This document shows, piece by piece, positions 49,924-57,173 of a DNA stretch of 64,000 bases (its first letter is position 1; each line of letters starts with the position of its first letter). The position numbers and the translations under genes were made by a program. The DNA comes from Agrilutibacter niabensis (GTDB lineage Bacteria; Pseudomonadota; Gammaproteobacteria; Xanthomonadales; Xanthomonadaceae): contig NZ_JBHSNJ010000013.1 of the NCBI RefSeq assembly GCF_042657165.1, positions 496,001 to 560,000 on the forward strand, in the 5' to 3' direction. Under the pieces are notes generated by a model. The model was not told the DNA's origin. It ran no database searches and worked only from the letters and a program-made list of their open reading frames with translations.

Positions 49924-51069
49924 ATGGCGACCCGCGATCCGCGCGAACCCTGGCTGCCCGACCTGTGCCGGCTGCCGCGCCTGGCGGTGATGCTGGGCAT
50001 GGCCGAACTCGTGGTGGTCGTGCTGGCGCTCGCGCCCGGCGGAATGCACTGGGATGTGGAGCGCTTCGTCACCGCCAGCGGCTTCTCGCTGTGGCTGGCG
50101 CTCACCGCCTCGGTGCTGCTGTGCGTGTCGCGCCACGTATTGTCGCGGCTCCCGCCGCCGGTGGGGACCGCGCTCGCCCTGCTCGGGGCGGGCGTGATCG
50201 CCGCGGTGGGTGCGTCGATGGCGCACGTGATCGACACCAGCCTCGGGTACGGCCTGGTCCCGCGCAACGTGTCGATGCTGCGTTTCGTCTGGGGCTCGGC
50301 GGCGATGACCACGTTGATCGTGGCGGTGGTGCTGCGCTACCTCTACGTCAACGATGGCTGGGCCGCGCAGGTGCGGGCCAGCGCGCGCGCGGAAGCCGAT
50401 GCGCTGCAGGCGCGGATCAAGCCGCACTTCCTCTTCAACAGCATGAACACCATCGCCGGCCTGGTCCGCAGCGATCCGGTGGTGGCCGAGCGCGCCGTGC
50501 TCGACCTGTCCGACCTGTTCCGTGCCGCGCTGGGGGCGGGGGAGTCGGATTCCACCCTGCGCGAGGAGATCGAGCTGGCCGAACGTTACCTCGACATCGA
50601 GCAGCTGCGCCTGCGCGACCGCCTTCGGATTGCCTGGCGCAAAGGCGAGCCGCTGCCATGGCGCCTGCCGATGCCGCGCCTGGTGCTGCAACCCCTGCTG
50701 GAAAACGCCGTGCTGCATGGCATCTCGCGCCTGCCCGGGGGCGGTGAGATCGAAATCGAGCTCGTGCAGTTGGGCGACGAACTCGCGATCTGCATCCGCA
50801 ACCCGGCGCCACCGCCGCGCGAGGGCGACATCCTGCCCACCCTGGGCAACGGCCCCCCTTCCGGCAACCGCCACGCACAATTCAGCATCGTGCAGCGCCT
50901 GCGCTACGCCTACGGTCCACGGGTCCGGATGACCGCGGCGTGGAACGAGGGCTACTATCGAGTCGAACTGAGGCTGCCGGTCAACCTGGCGCCTGCGGCG
51001 GGAACCGGAAACGCGAATCCAGCCGCGGACACCGGCGGCAAGAGCATCGGAAGCAAGAGGACGGCATGA
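49924..51069 (+). CDS. algZ: LytS/AlgZ-type sensor histidine kinase
   Basis: A 381-residue membrane kinase with four N-terminal helices (about residues 18-140) and a His_kinase (LytS/AlgZ) domain. The phospho-acceptor is H168 in ARIKPHFLFNSMNTIAGLV and the N-box is LLENAVLHGISR. The usual glycine-rich box GxGxGL is replaced by GNGPPSGNRHAQFSIVQRL, so the ATP lid is unusual. Its stop overlaps the ATG of the response regulator by 4 nt (ATGA). The order algZ-algR-hemC is as in Pseudomonas aeruginosa, where AlgZR controls alginate, type IV pili and virulence. Confidence 0.9.
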   Translation: MATRDPREPWLPDLCRLPRLAVMLGMAELVVVVLALAPGGMHWDVERFVTASGFSLWLALTASVLLCVSRHVLSRLPPPVGTALALLGAGVIAAVGASMAHVIDTSLGYGLVPRNVSMLRFVWGSAAMTTLIVAVVLRYLYVNDGWAAQVRASARAEADALQARIKPHFLFNSMNTIAGLVRSDPVVAERAVLDLSDLFRAALGAGESDSTLREEIELAERYLDIEQLRLRDRLRIAWRKGEPLPWRLPMPRLVLQPLLENAVLHGISRLPGGGEIEIELVQLGDELAICIRNPAPPPREGDILPTLGNGPPSGNRHAQFSIVQRLRYAYGPRVRMTAAWNEGYYRVELRLPVNLAPAAGTGNANPAADTGGKSIGSKRTA

Positions 51070-51803
51070 AGGTAGTCATCGCTGACGACGAGCCCCTGGC
51101 GCGCGAGCGTTTGCGCGGATTGCTGGCCGACATCAAGGGCGTGGAAATCGTTGCCGACGCCGCCGACGGCCACGAGGCACTGCATGCCTGCGCCACCCAC
51201 CATCCGGACCTGGTGCTGCTCGACATCGCCATGCCCGGCATCGACGGCCTCGAGGCCGCACGCCACCTGGCCGCATTCGAGCCGCGGCCCGCGGTTGTCT
51301 TCTGCACCGCCTACGACGCGCACGCGCTGTCGGCGTTCGAGGCCGAGGCCATCGACTACCTGGTCAAGCCCGTGCGTCCCGAACGCCTGGCGGCCGCCAT
51401 CGACCGCGTGCGCACCTTCGCCGCCGGCCGCGTGCAGGCCACGGCATCGCCTTCGACCGCGCCCAGCCAGCGCCGCACCCACCTGTGCGCGCGCCTGCGC
51501 GGCAGCCTGCGCCTGATCCCGGTCGAGGACGTGCATTACCTCCATGCCGAGGAGAAGTACGTCATCGTCCACCACGCGCGCGGCGAAGACCTGATCGAGG
51601 AATCGCTGAAGTCGCTCGAGGAGGAGTTCGGCGAGCGCTTCGTGCGCATCCACCGCAACTGCCTGGTGGCGCGGCACGAGATCATCGAACTCAAGCGCAG
51701 CCCGGACGGGCACGTGCAGGCGGTATTGCGGCACGGGAAGCAGCCCCTGGAAGTCAGCCGCCGCTGCGTGGCGGCGCTGCGCGACACGCTGAAGCACCTG
51801 TGA
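51066..51803 (+). CDS. algR: LytTR-type response regulator AlgR
   Basis: A 245-residue two-domain regulator. The receiver (residues 1-120) has the acidic pocket VVIADDEP, the phosphorylated D53 in LVLLDIAMPGIDG and the signal-switch lysine in LVKPVRPERL. The C-terminal LytTR DNA-binding domain (about 140-245) includes LIPVEDVHYLHAEEKYVIVHH and FVRIHRNCLVARHEII. Coupled to algZ by an ATGA overlap. Expected to regulate motility, pili or exopolysaccharide genes by binding LytTR sites, here unidentified. Confidence 0.95.
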   Translation: MKVVIADDEPLARERLRGLLADIKGVEIVADAADGHEALHACATHHPDLVLLDIAMPGIDGLEAARHLAAFEPRPAVVFCTAYDAHALSAFEAEAIDYLVKPVRPERLAAAIDRVRTFAAGRVQATASPSTAPSQRRTHLCARLRGSLRLIPVEDVHYLHAEEKYVIVHHARGEDLIEESLKSLEEEFGERFVRIHRNCLVARHEIIELKRSPDGHVQAVLRHGKQPLEVSRRCVAALRDTLKHL

Positions 51804-51816
51804 GCCCCGGGTGGCC

Positions 51817-51851
51817 TGACGGGCGCTTCTGACGGGCGCTTCTGACGGGCG
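51817..51851 (+). repeat. 13-bp tandem direct repeat upstream of hemC
   Basis: TGACGGGCGCTTC occurs twice in tandem (51817-51829, 51830-51842) plus a partial third copy TGACGGGCG (51843-51851). It ends at a GATAAT box (51851-51856) just before the hemC ATG (51863). Each unit carries a stop codon TGA. It fills the algR-hemC gap and could be a binding-site array or simply slippage-generated. Confidence 0.6.
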
Positions 51852-51862
51852 ATAATGCCCGC

Positions 51863-52786
51863 ATGCCCAGCCTCCTCCGCATCGCCACCCGCAAGAGCCC
51901 GCTCGCCCTTTGGCAGAGTGAACACGTCGCCGCCGCGTTGCGCGCCGCGCATCCCGGACTGGACGTCGTACTGGTGCCGATGAGCACCCGTGGCGACGAA
52001 GTGCTCGATCGTTCGCTGGCCGCCATCGGCGGCAAGGGCCTGTTCCTCAAGGAACTCGAACTGGCAATGCTGCGTGGCGAGGCCGATTGCGCCGTGCACT
52101 CGCTCAAGGACGTGCCGATGGAGCTCGAGCCGGGCTTCGCGCTGCCGGCCATCCTCGAACGCGCCGACCACGCCGATGCCTTCGTCAGCAACCGCTACGA
52201 CGACATCGCCGCGCTGCCGCAGGGCGCGGTGGTCGGCACCTCGTCGCTGCGCCGCCAGTCGCAGCTGCGCGCGTTGCGTCCGGACCTGCAATTGCGCGAC
52301 CTGCGCGGCAACGTCAACACCCGCCTGGCCAAGCTCGATGCCGGCGAGTACGACGCGATCGTGCTCGCATGCGCCGGCCTGCAGCGGCTGGGCTTCGATG
52401 CGCGCATCCGTTCGCGCATGGATGCGCCGCAGTGGCTGCCGGCACCGGCGCAGGGCGCGATCGCGATCGAGTGCCGCGACGACGATGACGCGACCCGCGG
52501 GTTGTGCGCCGCGCTCGACCATGCCGCCACCCGCACCTGCGTCGGGGCCGAGCGCGCCATGAATCGCGCGCTGCACGGCAGTTGCCATGTGCCGGTCGCG
52601 GCCTACGCGCGCCTGGAAGGCGAGCACCTGCAGCTGCACGGCCTGGTCGGCTCCGCCCGCGACGGCCGCGCGGTCCGCGCGCAGGGTGCGGGGCGCGGCG
52701 ATGCGCCCGACTGCCTGGGACTGGAAGTCGCGCAGGAGCTGCTGGCGCAGGGCGCGGATGCGCTGCTGCGGGACGCGGTCGACTGA
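51863..52786 (+). CDS. hemC: hydroxymethylbilane synthase (porphobilinogen deaminase)
   Basis: A 307-residue enzyme that joins four porphobilinogens in haem and sirohaem synthesis. The cofactor-binding cysteine is C241 in GSCHVPVAAYA (E. coli C242), to which dipyrromethane is attached. The catalytic Asp region is HSLKDVPME, and ATRKSPLALWQSEHVA forms the N-terminal motif. GTSSLRRQSQLRALRPDL lines the active site. It follows algR as in pseudomonads, but hemD is not downstream; a convergent outer-membrane-like gene is there instead. Start at ATG 51863, 59 bp after algR and right behind a tandem repeat. Confidence 0.97.
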   Translation: MPSLLRIATRKSPLALWQSEHVAAALRAAHPGLDVVLVPMSTRGDEVLDRSLAAIGGKGLFLKELELAMLRGEADCAVHSLKDVPMELEPGFALPAILERADHADAFVSNRYDDIAALPQGAVVGTSSLRRQSQLRALRPDLQLRDLRGNVNTRLAKLDAGEYDAIVLACAGLQRLGFDARIRSRMDAPQWLPAPAQGAIAIECRDDDDATRGLCAALDHAATRTCVGAERAMNRALHGSCHVPVAAYARLEGEHLQLHGLVGSARDGRAVRAQGAGRGDAPDCLGLEVAQELLAQGADALLRDAVD

Positions 52787-52829
52787 AGGGCCTTGGGCGC
52801 TGCGCTCGTGCGACAGCGTCCGGCGTGGC

Positions 52830-53483
52830 TCAGAACTCGCGGCGTACCCCGAACCACGCTTCCGCGGTCTCGCTGCCGCTCGCGCCGCGCGAGTCGTAGC
52901 GGATCACATAGTCGGACTCCAGCATCCAGTCCGGCGCCAGTTCGACGTCCACGCCGATGGTCTGGCGGGCGAAGCGCTCGCCGTTGCCGGCCTCGAACTG
53001 CAACCGCTGCGTCCACTGCGCGCGCTCGCCGAAGCGGCGGCCGAGGTTGATGCCGCCGCGGAACACCGGTCCCGGCGCGCCCACGCCATCGTCGTACAGC
53101 GGTGCGATGCGATAGCCCGCGCCGAACTCGACGCCGAGCTGCAGGTCGCGCTCGCGCACCATCTGGATTCCGTAACGGGTGCCGATCCGCCAGTCGTTGG
53201 AATACGCGGCGCGCGATTCGCGCGTTCGTGCGGGAGCGCTCAGGGGCAGGGCGGTGCGGTTGCCGGGCAGGCGCGGCCTGCGCTTGCCGGAGGCTGCGGG
53301 GCTGGCAGGAAGGCCTTCGAGTTCGCGTCGCCATTCCTCATTGCCGCAACGCGTCGACAGGCAGTGCCGGGGCTGGAACCAGAGCGGGTCGATGGCGAGC
53401 GCGGGCATGGCCGCCGGACCCGCGGCCGGAACCGGCAGGGTCAGGAACGGATGGGCGATGAGGAGTAGCCACTCGGCAAGCAT
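52830..53483 (-). CDS. exported beta-barrel-like protein of unknown function (DUF481-like)
   Basis: A 217-residue protein. After a hydrophobic start (LLLIAHPFLTLPVPAAG) and a basic, Pro-rich region (residues about 45-85), the C-terminal half shows repeated amphipathic beta strands: DLQLGVEFGAGYRI, PGPVFRGGINLGRRFG, TQRLQFEAGNGERFARQTIGVDVELAPDWMLESDYVIRYD, ending AWFGVRREF. The final aromatic-Arg-Phe end fits an outer-membrane barrel. It resembles DUF481 proteins, but the family assignment is tentative. It converges with hemC (44 bp between the stops). Confidence 0.6.
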   Translation of the reverse strand: MLAEWLLLIAHPFLTLPVPAAGPAAMPALAIDPLWFQPRHCLSTRCGNEEWRRELEGLPASPAASGKRRPRLPGNRTALPLSAPARTRESRAAYSNDWRIGTRYGIQMVRERDLQLGVEFGAGYRIAPLYDDGVGAPGPVFRGGINLGRRFGERAQWTQRLQFEAGNGERFARQTIGVDVELAPDWMLESDYVIRYDSRGASGSETAEAWFGVRREF

Positions 53484-53558
53484 CGACGGGGCCAGGACAC
53501 GGGGCGAGCATCAGTATGCCAGTCCGTGAAAACGTTTTCTGCGGGGTTGCGCCCGATT

Positions 53559-54515
53559 TCAGTAGTACAGCGTCACCAGGTGCCGGGCCTGGGCGAAGAA
53601 CAGCCAGCGTTCCACGAAGGCGCCCAGCAACGCGCTGAGCGCGGCCAGCGTCAGCCAGGGCGCGGCGTCCACGTGCACGAACAGCCAGACCGGCAGCACC
53701 ATCAGCACCGGCAGGACCGCAAACAGCACCAGGGCGATCGTGCGCAGCCGGCGCGCGTGCTTGCGGGCGACGACGAAGCCCATCTCGCGCGTCAGGTAGT
53801 TGGATTCGGTGTGCGGGCGCTCGAACACGCTGACGTTGCGACCCGGCAATCCGACCGCGTCGCCGCGGGTCGCGGGCAGCGGCGAGGCGTCGATGTCGCG
53901 CCAGTAGCGCCACTTCGCCACCGCCAGCACCACCGCCGTGGCCACCGCGGCGATGGCGATGCGGTTGTCGATGCCCTCGCCTGCAAGAGCCGCCACTGCC
54001 GCGGTCAGCAGGCCACCGGTCAGCAGCGCGAACAATCCATACACCGGCACGACCGCCGCATGCCGCCACGCCGGAATCGGCGGCAGCGAGGCGTAGATCA
54101 TCGCGGTGCAGTACACGGTGAGCGGCGCGAACACGAGCAGCAGCACGCACGACGCGACGCCTGGCACGCTGCCGTGCAGCACGCTGGCGCCGCTGTGCGC
54201 CGCGATCGCGTTGCCCAGCAGCAATGCGAGCAGCGACAGCGCCGGCACGTAGGTCGCCACCGCCATCACGCCCTCGCGCGACAGCCACGAAGTGCGCCAC
54301 TGCGAGAACGAACGCCAGGCGCGTTGCGGCTTGCCCAGGTGGCCCAGCGAGCTGAGCAGGCCGATGGTGACCAGCACCAGGCCCAGCACCACGGTGAGCA
54401 GCAGCGGTCCCGTGCGCATCCAGTTGCACAACGCGGCGAGCGCACTCCAGAACAGCAGGCCATAGCCGGCGCCGGAGAGCGAGGTGAAGAAGATGACGGA
54501 TAGCGCGGGGTGCAT
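53559..54515 (-). CDS. soeC: DmsC/SoeC-type membrane anchor subunit
   Basis: A 318-residue inner-membrane protein with about eight helices, DmsC family. The motif LSSLGHLGKPQRAWRSFSQWRTSWLSREGVMAVATY is characteristic of the DmsC/SoeC anchors that pass electrons between the Fe-S subunit and the quinone pool. It lies 30 bp downstream of the Fe-S subunit gene and is the last gene of the operon. The SoeC assignment follows from the complex as a whole (catalytic subunit without Tat signal). A DMSO-reductase-like anchor would look similar. Confidence 0.8.
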   Translation of the reverse strand: MHPALSVIFFTSLSGAGYGLLFWSALAALCNWMRTGPLLLTVVLGLVLVTIGLLSSLGHLGKPQRAWRSFSQWRTSWLSREGVMAVATYVPALSLLALLLGNAIAAHSGASVLHGSVPGVASCVLLLVFAPLTVYCTAMIYASLPPIPAWRHAAVVPVYGLFALLTGGLLTAAVAALAGEGIDNRIAIAAVATAVVLAVAKWRYWRDIDASPLPATRGDAVGLPGRNVSVFERPHTESNYLTREMGFVVARKHARRLRTIALVLFAVLPVLMVLPVWLFVHVDAAPWLTLAALSALLGAFVERWLFFAQARHLVTLYY

Positions 54516-54545
54516 GTCGGGAGTCGTTGCTTCAGTGTGCGGTGG

Positions 54546-55406
54546 TCAACGCGACAGCACGCGATCGAGCCAGCGCAGGACGGGCGGCAGCGCCGCGGTG
54601 TCGAGGGCTTCGGGCCTGGTTTCGGGCGCAGTAGCCGGCTCGTTGCCGGCGCGCCGCGGCCGCGGCGGCAGGTAGCGATTGACCGGCGCGTAGCCGAGCT
54701 CCGGCATCAGCGCCACGCCGCCGCGTTCGGCCACCAGCTTCGATACCTTCGACTCCGGATCGCCCAGGTCGCCGAAGTGGCGCGCGCGCGTCGGGCACAC
54801 CTGCACGCACGCCGGCTCGCGCTCGGCTTCGGGCAGGTTCTCGTTGTAGATGCGGTCGATGCACAGCGTGCATTTCTTCATCACGCCCTCGACGTGCGAA
54901 TACTCGCGCGCGCCGTACGGGCAGGCCCAGGAGCACAGCTTGCAGCCGATGCACTTGTCCTCGTCGACCAGGACGATGCCGTCCTCGGCGCGCTTGTAGC
55001 TCGCGCCGGTCGGGCACACGGTCACGCAGGCCGGCGTCTCGCAGTGCAGGCAGGAGCGCGGGAAGTGCAGGGTCATCGCCGGCTGCGCCGCCAGCTGCTG
55101 CGCCAGCGGCATGTTCGAGCTGCAGGCGGTGGATGACGGGCCCGGCGCGAGGTTCAGCGCGTTGTGTTCACCGGGATCGTGTGCCGGCGTGGCGAAGTCG
55201 GTCGCGGCGACCTCATAGCTGTGCACGCGGTTGAACCAGACCCCGCTGGGATCCTTGCCGTACGGATTCTCATCGGTCAGCGGTGCGGCGAAACCCCCCG
55301 CGTTCCATTGCTTGCAGCCGACCGCGCAGGCGTGGCAGCCCACGCAGGTGTCGAGGTCGATCACCAGGCCGAGTTTCTTCGTCGAAGGAGGCGGCAGCGC
55401 GGTCAT
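54546..55406 (-). CDS. soeB: 4Fe-4S dicluster ferredoxin-like subunit, SoeB/DmsB type
   Basis: A 286-residue electron-transfer subunit. Four [4Fe-4S] cysteine sets are visible: CVGCHACAVGCKQWN (residues about 21-31), CLHCETPACVTVCPTGA, CIGCKLCSWACPYGA and CTLCIDRI..ACVQVCPTRARHFGD. The N-terminal TKKLGLVIDLDTCVGCHACAVGCK matches SoeB of cytoplasmic sulfite dehydrogenases. The C-terminal tail is Pro/Ala-rich. Its ATG is 3 bp after the permease stop, tightly packed in the operon. It should link the molybdopterin subunit to the membrane anchor. Confidence 0.88.
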   Translation of the reverse strand: MTALPPPSTKKLGLVIDLDTCVGCHACAVGCKQWNAGGFAAPLTDENPYGKDPSGVWFNRVHSYEVAATDFATPAHDPGEHNALNLAPGPSSTACSSNMPLAQQLAAQPAMTLHFPRSCLHCETPACVTVCPTGASYKRAEDGIVLVDEDKCIGCKLCSWACPYGAREYSHVEGVMKKCTLCIDRIYNENLPEAEREPACVQVCPTRARHFGDLGDPESKVSKLVAERGGVALMPELGYAPVNRYLPPRPRRAGNEPATAPETRPEALDTAALPPVLRWLDRVLSR

Positions 55407-55409
55407 GGC

Positions 55410-57173
55410 TCAGAAGGGAAAATAGCGGGGGATCAGCAAGATCGCCATGGCCCAGAACAGCAGGTTCAGCGGGATGCCGACGCGGGCGAAGTCGGTGAAC
55501 CGGTACGCGCCGGCGGAGTAGGCCATCGCATTGGTCTGGTAGCCGACCGGCGTGGCAAAACTGGTGGAGGCCGCAAAGGCTACCGCGACCAGGAACGGTC
55601 GTGCGTCCACCCCCAGCGAATCGGCCGTGGAAATGGCCACCGGTACCACCAGCACCGCGGCGGCATTGTTGCTCATCACCTCGGTCAAAAGCGCGGTCAG
55701 CAAGTAGATCGTGCCCAGCAGGACCACCGGGCCGGATCCCTCCAGGAGGCCGAAGGCGCGCTGCGCGACCCAATCGGCGGCTCCCTGGTTCTGCAGCGCC
55801 ACGCCCAGGGGCAGCACGCCGGCCAGGAGCACGATCACCCGCCAGTCGATCGCGGCGTAGGCTTCGTCCGGCTCAAGGCAGCGCAGAACGACCAGCGCGA
55901 CGCAGCCCAGGAGCGACGAGGCGACGATGGGCATCCATCCGGCCACGGTCATGCCAATCACGCCGCACATGACGAGCACGGAAACGAACGCACGCCGCAG
56001 GTCCAGCTTCTTCTGCGCGCGCTTGCTCAGGAGCAGCAGGCCGCGGTCGGCGCGCAGAGCCTCGAGCGCGGCCTCGGTCGCATCGGCCAGCAGGATGTCG
56101 CCCACCGCGAGCGGCACCTTGTGCGGAGGCCGGTTCGGCGCGGCGCCGGCCCGCTGCAGGCCATGCACGCGCACGCGGTAGGTGTGCCCGAAGCGCACGT
56201 CGGCCAGCGACTTGCCGACCAGGTGCGAATCCGGCGCGACCATCAGCTCCGCGTGCAGCCTGGAGTCTTCCGGATTGCCGGTGAGGTCGTTCGCCACCGG
56301 ATCGAAGGCCAGCCCCAGCTTCTTGCGCAACTGTTGCAGTTGCTGCCAGTCGCCGCGCAGCAGCAGCCGGTCGCCAGCGGCGACCTCGGCCGAATGCGGC
56401 GCGGGCAAGGTGGTGTGGTTGCGCCGGATCGCCAGCAGGTCGACGCCGCCGGGCTCCGCGGGCACGATCTGCCCGCCGCGGCGCCCCTCGGCGGCCGCTC
56501 CCCGGGGCACGTGCAGTTCGGCGAGGTAGCGGCCGTGATGCTCGTCGGCACCGGCGCCTGGCAGCCCGAGGTCGGGCAGCAGGAAGCGCCCCGCGACCAT
56601 GAGGTAGAGCACGCCCGCCGCGACGAACCACAGCCCCAGCGGCGCGAACTCGAACAGGTCGAATCCGGGCAGTCCCGACTGCCGCGCCAACGAATCCACC
56701 AGCAGGTTGGTCGACGTGCCCACAAGCGTGCAGACACCGCCGAACTGTGTCGCGAACGACAGCGGGATCAGGAAGCGCGACGGCGCCAGGCGGTTTGCGA
56801 CCGTTGCGGTGATCACCACCGGCAGGAAGACCGCCATGATCGCGGTGTTGTTGATGATGGTCGACAGCGATGCGACCAGCAGCATCATCACCAACGCGAA
56901 CAGCCAGCCCCAGCGGATCCTCGCCAGCAGCTCGCCGAGCCCGTCGATCAATCCACTGCGCTGGAGACCCGCGCTGAGGACATACATCGCCGCGACGGTG
57001 ATCGTCGCCTGGCTGGCGAATCCCGACAGCGCCTCGCGCGGCGACACGATCCCAAGCACCAGCAGGCTGGACAGCACCAGCAGGGCGACCACATCGACGC
57101 GCAGCTTCTCGGTGACGAACAGCACCACCGCGCCGGCGAGCACCGCAAGGGTCAGCCACAGGTCGAGCGCCAT
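55410..57173 (-). CDS. SLC13/DASS family permease with TrkA-C domains
   Basis: A 587-residue transporter with about eleven to twelve helices. The first SNT-type motif is VGTSTNLLVDS and the second is EVMSNNAAAVLVVPVA. Between the halves (about residues 200-380) lie two cytosolic RCK/TrkA-C-like domains (GVDLLAIRRNHTT, DSHLVGKSLADVRFGHTYRVRVHGL). This architecture is shared with SAC1-like and YfbS-like putative anion transporters. Its start overlaps the stop of the molybdopterin subunit gene (TGATG), and its own stop is 3 bp from soeB, so it is embedded in the oxidoreductase operon. Sulfate/sulfite-type anions are attractive substrates, unproven. Confidence 0.87.
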   Translation of the reverse strand: MALDLWLTLAVLAGAVVLFVTEKLRVDVVALLVLSSLLVLGIVSPREALSGFASQATITVAAMYVLSAGLQRSGLIDGLGELLARIRWGWLFALVMMLLVASLSTIINNTAIMAVFLPVVITATVANRLAPSRFLIPLSFATQFGGVCTLVGTSTNLLVDSLARQSGLPGFDLFEFAPLGLWFVAAGVLYLMVAGRFLLPDLGLPGAGADEHHGRYLAELHVPRGAAAEGRRGGQIVPAEPGGVDLLAIRRNHTTLPAPHSAEVAAGDRLLLRGDWQQLQQLRKKLGLAFDPVANDLTGNPEDSRLHAELMVAPDSHLVGKSLADVRFGHTYRVRVHGLQRAGAAPNRPPHKVPLAVGDILLADATEAALEALRADRGLLLLSKRAQKKLDLRRAFVSVLVMCGVIGMTVAGWMPIVASSLLGCVALVVLRCLEPDEAYAAIDWRVIVLLAGVLPLGVALQNQGAADWVAQRAFGLLEGSGPVVLLGTIYLLTALLTEVMSNNAAAVLVVPVAISTADSLGVDARPFLVAVAFAASTSFATPVGYQTNAMAYSAGAYRFTDFARVGIPLNLLFWAMAILLIPRYFPF

